From Nymphaea colorata (Eukaryota; Streptophyta; Magnoliopsida; Nymphaeales; Nymphaeaceae), in contig NC_045148.1 in the NCBI RefSeq assembly GCF_008831285.2, positions 10,235,001 to 10,299,000 of the forward strand: a stretch of DNA of 64,000 nt, given 5' to 3'. Position 1 is the stretch's first letter. The number at the start of each line of letters is the position of its first letter. This document shows positions 26,149-38,119 of this stretch, piece after piece. The notes beneath the pieces were generated by a model. The model was given only the letters and a program-made list of their open reading frames with translations, did no database searches and was not told where the DNA came from. Position numbers and translations under genes: made by a program.

Positions 26149-28279
26149 CATCTTGAACGTGTAATTAGCAAGTTCTAGGAGATTAAACTTGAGATTGGAA
26201 GGGAATAAAGGGGGAGTTTAAGAAGGAAAAAGTAGATACATGCTAATTAAGCTCGTCAGGGCTCCATCTCACCAAAATCCCTAATTTCATGGATCGGTTT
26301 GTACCTAAAATGTGCAAGAAAAGATGGAAATAAGGATTAAAGAGGAGAGAAGAGAAAAATGTAAATAGTTATCTGTCTATATCCTAAAAAATTAGACAAC
26401 ACAGTGATATACAAGCCGCATCTACCCTTAATACTGGTTGATGTTCCAAAAAACACCTGTCATTAAGCTCCTAGGGTTCAAGAATGAGGCTTACAAGTTA
26501 CAAACAAGGAATGAAGGAAGCAAAAGAAATCAGATGAAAATTGGGCCATCTACCAGAAAGAGACCATTGACTTAATCCTTTCAGAGATGGAAGGAAATTA
26601 GTTGAGAGAGAGTGTGCAAAACCATAGGGCTAAAATGAGCCATCAGGGCTTGCAAAAGCTCTTGATTGCCTACCTTCTGGTGATGGAGAACTAAAAAGAG
26701 ATCCAATCAAAGGGACAATGGGGGATAGGTATAATGAAATATGAGGCACCCATGATTGTAACTCACAATAGCATAATACTATAGCAATGATACAGGCTGG
26801 TGTGACGTATTCGGTCCACCACGCAACATTGTCATCCAACGCATAATTTCTATATGGGCCAGTTCCCGCAAGAATTCAATTGCCATTGCTAGTTTGCTAC
26901 CTTAAATAACTGCCACACTGTCAACCACCACTTCCATATGCACCCTCCACCCGCCAACATTGCCATGCCAGCTCCGATCCGCCAAAGCAAAAAAGTAAAT
27001 AAATAAATAATAAATAAAAAAGAGAAAGAGAGAAAACCCAGCACCACTTTATAACACCGCAGAAAAGAAGGAAAAGGACACGATTATGCTAGTCATCGCC
27101 TTCATATTCACCTTCCATCTCTATCACCACCTTCTATACTATAGACCTGCTACCATGAGGTGCACATGTACCGCTAAAATTCAAAGACTTCGAGAAGATA
27201 ATTCCATTGCCTTCTGAAAACACAAATAACAATCACCAATGTACCACAATGATCTCAGGCAACAAGTGCTTCACAGTCTTCCCAATCAGAGATCAGAGTA
27301 CTCACTTAGTCACTTATATAGAAAAGTTCCCCGCTCTCGGGTATGGATAGAACGAACAGTGTGCTCACCAGTTCAGAGGAGGAACAACATTGCTTGACTA
27401 TTATCCACTTGTGCAGTTCCCAGTGAAATATTTCAGGCACAAATTGGTGGATCAAATAGGAAAGACCAGCTCCCTCCAATAGCTATTCGAAGCACTATAC
27501 TTTACCTTCAACGCAAATATAATTAAATGGTTTCGATATTCAAGGGAAATGGTAAGAGAAGATGGTTCGTCTGGGACCAACCAGATGCCCTACAATTTCC
27601 ACCAAAAATCTGAACTACGTGGTATGAGAAACTACATAATTAGCGGATAGGAATTAGACCTATTAATGACTCGCAATCTCATCGATCTTGTCCTACCAAG
27701 TAGCCCTCACGTTTCGAAGAAGCAGCAAAGAATGCTTCCAATCAATTAAATCTTTTACCAAATCATTTCATCCATCACTTATTCTAGTACGAAGCCGTGG
27801 ATCAGGGAAACCATGTAATGTGGAGTTGAGAGAAAATGAGGTCACTGCAATATGTTCTCCACTTCAAAGAAGATAAGCAGAAATAGTTCTAAAAGAAGCA
27901 AACGGGCAGAAGGATAAAGGAGAAAACGGTACCAAAACTTGAACTCGGGGAGACGGCGAATGAAGGGCCTGAACTCGTCGGAACCCTTGGTTGGCAGTGA
28001 CGCCCCGTCGAGAACTTCTAGCTCCGGATCCTCCTTGGGCGAAAGGAATCCAATCAACAGGTTGAGCACGTAGATGCCAAGCCCGTAGGACACGATGTAG
28101 AAGCCCTGGACAAAGTAGACGCGGAGCGAGTAGATCACGGCAACGGCGAGCGTGCCGAGCCACCTCCCAACGGGATGCGGGGTCGATCTGTCCAGGTAGT
28201 ACTGGAACGCCACCGAGAAGTCCCTCCTCCACTTAGCGATCGGCAACTCAGCCGCGGGCTCCCCGGAAGATCCCTCCAT
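22565..28279 (-). CDS. RER1: RER1 ER-retrieval receptor, tandem copy B
   Basis: Three coding exons on the minus strand: 28279-27933, 23209-23029 and 22615-22565. Exon lengths (347, 181 and 51 nt) and phases are identical to copy A, and the protein is 192 residues. It differs from copy A at about ten positions, mostly conservative (for example Val to Ile and Tyr to Phe), so both copies look intact and under constraint. Membrane topology and role in Golgi-to-ER retrieval are as for copy A. Intron 1 is much longer here, 4.7 kb (23210-27932), and holds two AT microsatellites and AT-rich sequence but no recognisable gene. One 116-codon open frame at 24321-24671 inside the intron shows no motif. 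The start is the ATG giving MEGSSGE, shared by both copies. Confidence 0.96.
25312..25387. repeat. (ACATAT)n / (AT)n microsatellite
   Basis: A run of about five acatat hexamers passes into a pure AT run, within intron 1 of RER1 copy B. Confidence 0.9.
26109..26146. repeat. (TA)n microsatellite
   Basis: Uninterrupted TA run of 38 bp in intron 1 of RER1 copy B. Confidence 0.92.
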
Positions 28280-30840
28280 CGAACCCTCCCCTCAGCTCCC
28301 CTTTACCGAGGAACAGAAAGGACGAAGAGCGAAAAAAGATTCGCTTAAATCCGCGGAGGAAAGGGGGAAACACCACTCCAGCTCTGGATCTGATAAACAG
28401 GTGAAGCTGGCGTCGATTTATCTCGCCAAATCAGATGCCACACCTCATGAACTTGATCCCCAAATGCGCGGGCGACGAGAAAGAGACAGGGAGAGAAAGA
28501 ATCCGCTCTCTCCGGAGAAATGCCATGTCTCGTGAAGGGCTCTGATAAGCTTTGTGTTTCAGGGCGGTCTCCCAAAGGTTAAGCCCATAACCTCTTCGCC
28601 GAAACGAGTTTTTTTTTTTTTTTCCATGTGAACCGATCCGATACGGACGTTGAGTCGTCCTTCCGAATAATGAACCGGACGATACGGCTGGATGGATGCT
28701 GCATTGGGGAATTGGGGTGAGTGAGAATGAGGCTAATTTTCTTCCAGAGCCAAAAAGGCATCTGCCTCATGCTTCAACTTGTATATGACGCAAAAAGTAA
28801 GTCTTATTTTACTTGAATCAGGAACCAGCCGCCTATCGGCTTTTGATCCAAACTGGGTCGAAGGGGTTGTTAGAATGCTACATTCAATTCGTCTGACCTG
28901 AACTAACCCTAGCAAGTTAGTCTTTGGTTTCTTTTACTCGAGAAAACTGCATCAAGGTTGATATACTCTATCAATTTATTCGACCTAAACTAACTATGGC
29001 CGATTATTCTTTGATTTTCTCGTTGGATGAAACTGCACCCTTGTTGAAAACCTTTGTCTTCTAGGTGAGCAGGAGGAGTGCCCCACTAAGAGCTAAAGGT
29101 TTCTTTCTTCCCTCGACCCTTTAAGGTACTAGACCTACTTTTGATGTCTTCCGATGTTAGTCTTACCACGCTCCTTTTTATAGGAGATTGATGTCATTGA
29201 TACTGGAACCAAAGAAGACCGCCTTCCAACCATTGTATTAACAGATTGATGTCACTGATACTGGAACTAAAGAAGACCGCCTTCAAGCCATTGTGTTAAC
29301 GCTATAAGAGACTTTATCCCAGAAATTTCTAGCTTGGGTCACTAATACTTCAATGGGAACTTTTAAAAGGCAACTAAATGTGAGTAGTGCCCTTGCCACT
29401 TAAATAAATAATTGAATGAGCCAAATCTCTCCAATCTACTTAGATTAGTCTGTCATTATCTCTAACACTGCACTTTATTTTATTAGATTGCTTTTTTATT
29501 AATGGGAGACAACATATTTAATTTTTATCAAGCTTAATAAGTTATGCACCCATTATTTCAGCTTAAATCATAGACATGCAACCGGATTTGGCTTTTATTT
29601 TGAGCCCCAGTTTTGTTAGAATGAATCAGATACGCACCAAACTTGAGTACAACCCCAACCTTACAAAAACAAAGCATTTTTAATGAACCGAAAGTATTTT
29701 TATATATCTGCAGAGACCTTGCATGTGCATGCTTCAATTTACCTTAAAACTTATTCGGAAAGAATTTGTTTAGCCCAAGTTCAGCTAGCTAGGAAAAGTG
29801 AGTTAATCTTTTGACTTGGACTCAAGACATTTGATGATCCAGTTTTGGTTTTAATCGGATTGTTCAGATGAAATCCTTGTGAATCGGTAAATTATTTTTT
29901 TATAAAATAATTTCATAATGAAAAATATGATTTTCTCAAAAGAGTACATGCCTAAGATTGTGCATATTTAAATTGATAAGTGTTCATGGAGAAAGGCTTT
30001 CAATAGTGAAGAGCTTTCAGTGACGAACTATTGTTCTTATTTTATGCTCATTCGACCAATCTAAAGTCTAACTTGTCGCCTGATTTAGAATGTTAAAATA
30101 ACAAGGGGGAGAGGTACATGAATAGATTGTTCGTTGTTTTATTATTATGACCAGTAATGTTGTTTACATGGTATATATATATATATGTTTTCATCCGCAT
30201 TCAAATCTGGATTTGAATCTGATTATGTGAACATTCGAAAAAATGGATATGGTTAAGTTTTTTTGGTCTGTTACCTATACCTGCCCTGCCCTGGGATCCA
30301 TCGAATTTGATCAGACGTCATAATATCAAGAAGAAAACTCAAGTATAACTATGTTAACATACACCATTGATGTGATAATAATTTCCTGTAAGCAGCAAGT
30401 AGCAGGATCCAGCAACTTTGTTCATAGAGATATTAAAAAAAAATTGAGATGACAAGTTCAATATAACCATGTCAACATTACATACACCAGTCGATGTGAC
30501 AATCATTTTTCCTCATCAACTCTTGCTAGTCCAATCCACACGAATTGGATGAAAGCATCAAATTTGTACTACTCGTAAACATATTATTGTTGTGTCTAGA
30601 GGAGAAAAATCTAAAGAATCGCAAAAGAAGATGTTAGAAATGCATTTATTGGATCCAAGTAGGCAAGAAGTGGAACTGCCCCCAGTTCCGGACTCGGCCT
30701 CGTTGTCGCTCCGTCTGTGGAGTGTTAGGGTGGGGTGTGGGGTTTTATGGCTCTCTCTCGGTAGCTGCTGGCTGAGCAAACCAGGCGCCGTCCTTGGCCG
30801 GAGATTTCCCCGACTTGGTCTTTACCGACTGAGAGCAACG
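28280..30840. other. Divergent intergenic region, RER1-B to gamma-CA
   Basis: Holds the promoters of two divergent genes. It contains a 58-bp tandem repeat at 29185-29300 and a short TA run near 30173-30186. The last 210 bp (30631-30840) is GC-rich and open in the carbonic anhydrase frame (see findings). No separate gene was recognised. Confidence 0.6.
29185..29300. repeat. 58-bp tandem repeat, two copies
   Basis: Copies begin at 29185 and 29243 with agattgatgtca(t/c)tgatac and share a segment reading aaagaagaccgcctt. They differ at only a few positions. The repeat is intergenic and no function is visible. Confidence 0.85.
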
Positions 30841-33346
30841 ATGGGTACCCTCGGGAAAGCGATATACACCGTCGGGTTCTGGATTCGGGAGACGGGCCAG
30901 GCCATTGATCGACTAGGCTGCCGTCTTCAGGGAAACTACTACTTCCAAGAGCAATGTACTCCTCTGTGACATCTCGTCCGTTCTTTCTTGTTTCTTATTG
31001 CTAAGTGCGTCTTCAGGAATTCGTTTATGTGCGTCACTCGGTTAATGTTAGGCCTCCCTGCACTTGATTTATCGTGATGAATCGGTTTGTTTCTGAACGT
31101 GGGGATCGTCCTCAGGTGGCCATTTTAGTTCACTAGTGCGATTTGAATATCTTGATGAGTAATCGCCTAGCCCTTCGTGAGATGTGGTGAGCACCATTCT
31201 TCGACTGGTTAGGGCTTTCTTTGTTGGTCGATGATCTGCTGTTTATGGGCAATCTTGGATATCGGAAATCTGAACTGGGCCATCAGCAAACTGTTGTTTC
31301 AGGAATTCGCGTGCATAGTTTGCTTAACTTTGACATTTTTTGTTTTTCTAGAAGATTCAACGGGGAAATATTGTGTGATGGCAGGTTTGAAGCCGCCTCC
31401 ATTTTTTGTTGATTGGGATTTTGAGCTTGATTTACATCCGTAGACTAATTGAGTTGCTGATGGTGTAATATGCGTCCGTCTTTGTTCTGTAGTGTTTGAT
31501 TTTATGTAATGTCACATGTGTTAGGATGCTACGGAGGTTATAGCGATCCAGAAGATTTCTGTTTCAATGGTGCCCAATAGATCTCACCGCGGTTGTGGAT
31601 TGGATTGATCATGTTGTGGGATGGAAGCGTCCTGAAAGTCTTAACTATTGCTTGATTAATTTTAATGTTATCATACTATTTTTGAAAATTTTGATCCTTA
31701 TTTTTGTCCCATTTGGTATGCGGGAGCAAACTATTGTTCCCTACCTTTTGAATTTATCACTCTCAAGACTTTGATTTTGTAAAATTTCCTTAAATTGCTC
31801 ATTTTTTTATGGGTTCCATAGTCTGCGAACAATTTGATCTTTTGCATCAGTGCCAACTGTTCCTGATAAATTCAAAGTTTTAAGACTACAAGTAGTCGTT
31901 CATCGATCAGACCGTATTCGGATGGAAGACAGGACTTGGTGTGAACAAATTCATATATTCTGAAGGAAAGGTTCATCATATTACATTTTTCACATGTTTC
32001 TTAGCTTCATTTACAATATTTTACTAACTAATTTTTACACGCTAATCATCCACAAGGACCAGTGTTCTTGTTGATTACTTGATCACTGTGATATACCAAT
32101 TGATAGACACATTAACATATGAATGTATGATCACTAATTAATATACATTACAGTGAGGCACATGAGACTCATGGTTGACATGAAGTCTTCTGTGTATGCT
32201 TATTAGTGCAGCATCCCTGCAATACACATCTAGCACTACAAATCTTGTGCTTTTGTTATGGTGATGTTATTTTGTTGGGTCATTGGTTTGATCAATCTCT
32301 TTCTGAGCAATAGACAAAGCTCATTTCTCTTAGGCCCATCTATTGTTGGTGATTGTTTTTCCTAGATAAAAAAATTGTAAGATAATATTTAGATCATAAT
32401 TTTATTCTCCTTCGAGAATAAATACTTTCCATTTGTTAGGCATTAGCGGGCACTTTTAGTATAGGATTTTCACATGTAAAATTTATCCATGTTTCATTAA
32501 CAATCCCAAATCAAAATGAATGTACAAGCTCTGTCCCGTAAAAAACTTTTACATTTCCCTTGTAGTTATTGTCTGTTTCCATAAGATGCATTTTGTTTCT
32601 TTCTGTTTCTTGTGAGAAATATTAGTATGATGTCCAAATTCTGTCGATAGTCTATAGGCATTAAGAAATGACTATTCCATCCAATTTTTATTTTTTCGTC
32701 TAATTCCATTTATGTGCTTATGGTTATAGTATCAAGGCACCGGACACTCATGAATGTCTTTGACAAAGTCCCAAGTGTCGATAAAGAAGCATTTGTTGCT
32801 CCAAGTGCCTCACTGACAGGGGATGTGAATGTTGGACCAGCGTCATCCATTTGGTATGGCTGTGTCATTAGAGGTATGCTTTATTGTTCAAATGTTCCTA
32901 CTTCAAATATACCTTATTCAATCAATTATTTGCAATTATGTTTTTGCCCATTTGATAGCATTCTTGTTCTTGAGGAAAATATGGAATGTTATTTGGGAAT
33001 ATCTCTTAGGAGAGTGTAGTAGTCCTTTTCATTTTCCTTTCTTAAGGTAGCATGTCAGCAAATAACACGTGTTAGATTTCATTTAACCAATGTTGCAAAT
33101 ATCAGTTTCCGCTTAATCTCAGAAACCTTAAAAAGCAATAACTGTCACCTGATATGCAATGGCCAATATTGGGTCTTCTTCTTAATGTTTTCTATTTAAA
33201 TTTAGTTAATAAATACTTTAATAAAATAAAAATACTTGTGCTGCCAACATACAGTTGATTTTGATAATTTTTTTTTGATAAAATTGGATTTAACTGATCT
33301 TTGTTTGCAAAAGGAGCTCGATGAAAGGTTACATCCTAAGAGTAGT

Positions 33347-33385
<39 letters not shown>

Positions 33386-36300
33386 ACACACACATTTGTG
33401 CACGAGTATGCTCTTTTCTTTATGGTTAGTACTAATGGTATATTGCACATGTATAGAATTGTATCCGGAGATTGGACAAATGATTCACTGATAGAAAGTT
33501 ACACGATCCATCTTCATTTAAAAAATTTTCTCTTTCTATGAACTTACTTGTGCCTCATACAACTGAAGTTTAAAATTTTCTGTATGTATAATGTAAGTGA
33601 AAGCTCTATCTGATTGTATTTAATACTCGGCAAGTATGCATGGTTTCTTTTATGAAATTAAGAAATCGATTTTATAAGCATGTTGGATAAGTTTAATTTA
33701 TTGAAAGAAAAAAAAACAAATTTCTGAAAATGGGGACTTAAGGTTGTTTCAAGTTGCAAACGAATTTGGACAAAATAGAGAATGGGTTCCTCCAAACTCA
33801 TGTTACATGGGCATGGCCCTAAGGATGGACCTCAACTTTGATATGATCTTTACGGAACATGTTTCATACATCTGGCATAGAAGGTGACCACTGTAGATCA
33901 TAAACAGAGTGTACGTTTTACTCCTTTGTTACAAAAAGGTTTAGTTAAAGTAGGTTTATCTTGTTCTGCAGACATATGGACAAGTTGTTGATCCATGGAC
34001 ATCTCTCTCTTGTCCTATTCCACTATGTTTTTGTGTGTATGCATGTCTTTATGTGAGAGAGAGAGGGTCTGATCCAATCTAGTTCTCTTAACTCCTAACT
34101 CTTGACTTCAGTTATCTCTAAGAGATTGGCTTTATATCATGTATAGAATGACTAATGAAATTGTTCAATGATATCTTAACTTTTAGTAAAAGTGCACTTG
34201 ACTAAAGGAAATTTGATATCCAGGATTGCTCAAGCTATAGACAGATAAGATTGCATGTCGTGTAACTTTTGGAGAATATTAGAATAATGACTGTACGGAA
34301 ATCATGTCTGCTAAAAAATAGGATGGCTTTGCATCAGGAAAATGAATAATAGAAGATGCTTTCTGAGGCAACTCATAGAATAAGTTAGAGAACAAGAATT
34401 TCCATATGGTTCTTGCTTATCTCACACAGGTGTAGGCTGTGGGGTGTGGCTGCTGGTGCTGCAATTTTCAGAAAAAAAAAAAGATGTAAGTGCCCTAGGG
34501 TGTTGGTAACAGTTCAACTGTTTTGAATTTTTATCATTGTTTTTGTTATAAAAATAGTAGAAAACTAGATTGTGGTTTAGAGCACTTTAAGGTATCTCGT
34601 CCTTGAGTTGGGTATATATGCACATGCAGTTATGCACATCTGCTGAGGCAGGTATTGTTGGGCATATGTTTTGTAGATGATATGCTACTTGTTACCCAAG
34701 GTAGAAGATGAGTTTATTTTTATTATATTTAGTAAGGTGTTGCTTTTCCGAATTTATCACTAGCAAGTCCCAATTATGGGAAAACTACTTTCTTGGATTT
34801 TCGGTCTCTTATTTGATTGATGGTTAAACAATTGTTTTTTTTTCTTGTTATTGTGTGCTAATTTTCTGCATGGTTCTTTTTCCAACTTGCATTTTTTGTG
34901 GTCTCAGACTCTCAGATAAATATGCATTGGTCTCTTTTGGGCTATTTTCTACTTTTTATATTTATTACTGAGCATTTTAAAATATTTAGAAAAAGAAAAT
35001 ACCTATTCTCCAACCTTGTATCAGCAGTTTGTTTCACTGGGGCTGAGACAACACATATTGGCTGATGGCTGCCAATGCTGATAACACTGCTTAGCCCTGC
35101 CCAAAAATTTTGCTTGTATTGAAGCAAAGTCTGCTTTGTCTTTGCACACTTATGATCAGTTCCAAGAGTTTGCTTGTAATGGAGGAAACAAAACAGAAAA
35201 GCTCTGGATTATCACTTTCATGAAGATGGAATGGGTCAAGCTATATGAACATTTTACATTTTCAAAAGTTGTTTTTATGCCTTTATGGAGACTGTTTAAG
35301 TGGTCATGCGAAATTACACTGTTTTGCTACCTCTAGTTACAAGCCAATTTTTCATGCATGTGAAGATCATCTGAATGAAAGCGTTCTGGTGGTTTTTCCA
35401 TCAGCTAAATGGGAGGAACAGGTGTCTGTACATAGCTGTTCTTTGGTAATAAAGCTTGGTAACCTATCTTCTGCCAACTTCTGATTGGAAATGACAGGAG
35501 CAGGTCTCTGCTGTTAATCCTTATTTAGATGTCTAACCAGCAGATTGTTGGTTAGGTGCATCATATCTTAGCGCAAAGATTCAATTACTGCTTAATCAGT
35601 TTTTCTGTCCTGTACTCTGTGGATTTCTTGATTATGATGGAGTCCCTGCAGTCTTGTGGTAGCAGATATTAAATTTATGCATTTGTAATTAAACCTATGT
35701 AGGTGTGATTTCCTTTAGACAAGATGTCGCAGACAGGAAGAAACTCTCTAAATATGTTAAGTAATGGAGGCAGCTGTGGGGTTGGGTTCTGATTGAGTTT
35801 CTCATTTTATCTATGTTTCTATTTGGATAACATGTTATTGACCTTGTTGTCAACTGGAACTACTGTATTGGTGTCAGCTCCATATGGATTTTGTTCAGGA
35901 TTTCCTTTGGAATTCTGCTATAATTGAGCTTGCTGTTTCTCAGGTCATGAATTGACCGTCTCATAATTGCAGGAGATGTGAATAGCGTCAGCATTGGTTC
36001 AAGAACAAATATCCAGGACAATTCTCTTGTGCATGTTGCAAAATCCAATCTGAGTGGAAAGGTCCTACCTACTATCATTGGGGACAATGTCACTGTGGGT
36101 AAGTAGCTTTACCACGGATGCGATTCATTTTGAGATACTTTGTAATTCCCCCCTCAAATATGGGGGACAGACAAAGCAAGATTAAGTAAACGTGTCTTAC
36201 ATGAGTAGGTCATAGTGCTGTCTTGCATGGATGTACTGTTGAGGATGAGGCCTTTGTTGGTACGGGTGCAACTTTACTTGATGGCGTGGTTGTTGAGAAA

Positions 36301-36802
36301 CATGGGATGGTTGCTGCAGGGGCACTTCTGAGACAAAATACTAGAGTTCCCTCTGGAGAGGTTTGATTGTCTCTTTATTCTGGTCTTTTTTTTTCCCCCG
36401 GTCTGATACTAAATTAGTGCAGTAGTTAATGGTGAAATCTGTGGCCATGTAAGACTGTAGCACATCCCAAGAACTCCTCTAGTGTTCTTACAGGACAGCT
36501 GAATTTTAGTTGTCTAAACACAGGTTTGGGGAGGCAACCCAGCAAAGTTCCTCCGGAAAGTTACTGATGTGGAGATAGCTTTCATATCTCAGTCGGCTAC
36601 GAACTATTGCAGCCTAGCACGAGCACATGCAGATGAAAATGCAAAGGAATTTGACAAGATTGAATTTGAGAAGGTGTTGACGAAAAGATTTGCCCGAAGA
36701 GATGAGGAGTATGACTCAATGCTGGGGGTGGAACGTGAAGTTCCACCAGAACTTGTTCTTCCGGATAATGCTTTGCCAGATAAAGATAAATCAGCCAAGT
36801 GA
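30841..36802 (+). CDS. GAMMACA: Gamma carbonic anhydrase, mitochondrial complex I subunit
   Basis: Five coding exons: 30841-30955, 32730-32873, 35973-36098, 36209-36360, 36524-36802, all phases joining, 271 residues. Plant gamma-CAs form a left-handed beta-helix trimer attached to the matrix side of mitochondrial complex I and are needed for its assembly. The protein begins MGTLGKAIYTVGFWIRETGQ, the canonical plant start, and has the hexapeptide-repeat core. The three zinc-ligand histidines are all present at residues 107 (SLVHVAK), 130 and 135 (VGHSAVLHGC), so it belongs to the true gamma-CA group rather than the gamma-CA-like proteins that lose ligands. The C-terminus (EEYDSMLGVEREVPPELVLP) fits. 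Two upstream in-frame ATGs exist without an intervening stop. Intron 2 is 3.1 kb and includes a TG/CA tract. Confidence 0.96.
33349..33392. repeat. (TG)n-(CA)n palindromic dinucleotide tract
   Basis: About 32 bp of alternating T and G is followed directly by gcgcacacacaca. Near the switch point the tract is self-complementary and purely alternating pyrimidine-purine. It lies in intron 2 of the gamma carbonic anhydrase gene. Confidence 0.9.
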
Positions 36803-38119
36803 GATAATTGATCATGCTACTCTCGGCAACGTGATTGAGCTACTATTTGCAAAATTGTTTAGCTTTTTGCTTTGCCAATTTGGCAAACGAGTTGTCCAAT
36901 AAAATTGGGGACAGGCTGACTGAAATGTTAATGGTTAGCTTGATGAACATTTGTCTGTATCTGCTGTACGTAATCTTTTAGGGGACCGAGCTGTTGATAA
37001 TTTCTGTATTTCAGATTTCAATTTCTGAATTCTGGTAAATCTGATACAAAACTCTTCCTTTCCTATAATGCAAGTCGACTACTGTTGATGCCATTGGAAT
37101 GAACCCCAAGGGTTTACTCTCATTGAAGGTGTATTCATGGATAGAAAATGTTCTTAAAACTAAGTTGATGTAGGACAGTTTCAACCCATGCCGTATGGTA
37201 TTACTACCGCAAAGGGTTCGATGCAGAGAGCTGAGGCCTTGATTTGTGCTGACAACGAGAAATTCATCTTGGAGCATCGTAGAACTATGTCCTTTTTTAT
37301 ATTATTTTTTCAAGTTGAAAGGTATCTTTTTTCTTTCAAGGAAATCTGTCACTCGATGGCTTTGGCCATAGTTTTGGCTAACGGTAAACGCCAAGTAAGG
37401 TTATTAGTTAAAATGAAATCTTATAGTTTCTTAATATTATGACTAAATTTCGGTCCTATAACGTATTTTTTCTCTTAAACTTCTACAGAAGTTCAGTACT
37501 GCCGACTTGCACCACTGGCACTGGCTCTGTGCAAAAGCGATTCATCTCCAATACCGGTATTTTAGCAAGAACCAAAAGAATTCTCTAATTACAATAAAAA
37601 AAAAAATGCTAGCTACTTTACCAACTAAAAATTTGCTTTTATGCTTCAATTCTGGTGCTGCTCTTAATCAGCGACGGAAAGTTGGAAGTAGCAATAAGGA
37701 CTAGAAAGCTAAAGAATCTACTATTACTGCAAGGACATGATAGTTTCAAGGCCAAAGGAACTGTCAACATTCATGAAGTAGGTGAAATTCAATGTCTTCA
37801 CATGCAAGATCAGATCAATGTAAGTAGTTTACAAGAGCATTTTCCAATTTACCAAAACGATGAAAACATGCAGCAAGCAGGCCGGACGCGATGTGCTGAA
37901 TCCCAAAAGCATATCTCAATCATGGTTAACGAACACCAAGTAACAGCACTTAAGTGCAAAGGCAAATGTAAACCAGGTCAGGTCGCCTCAGACTTTGGTG
38001 CAAAATTATCCAAAAAGATGCTCTACAAATGGAAAATCAGAATCTACTACATTCCCATGTTCTGGTCTAGTTAGGCAGATCATTCTACTCTTCTGGCATC
38101 GCATTTGGACAGTCACCTC
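36803..38119. other. Convergent intergenic region, gamma-CA to proteasome alpha-1
   Basis: Holds the 3' UTRs of two genes that end towards each other. A plus-strand open frame of 139 codons (37655-38074) runs through it, antisense to the presumed proteasome 3' UTR, and shows no known motif. I looked here on the minus strand for an acidic exon that could supply the missing alpha-1 tail and saw none. Confidence 0.55.

Noticed and set aside
37655-38074. 139-codon plus-strand open frame between gamma-CA and alpha-1
   Set aside because: Lies antisense to the probable alpha-1 3' UTR, shows no recognised motif, and its composition fits chance.
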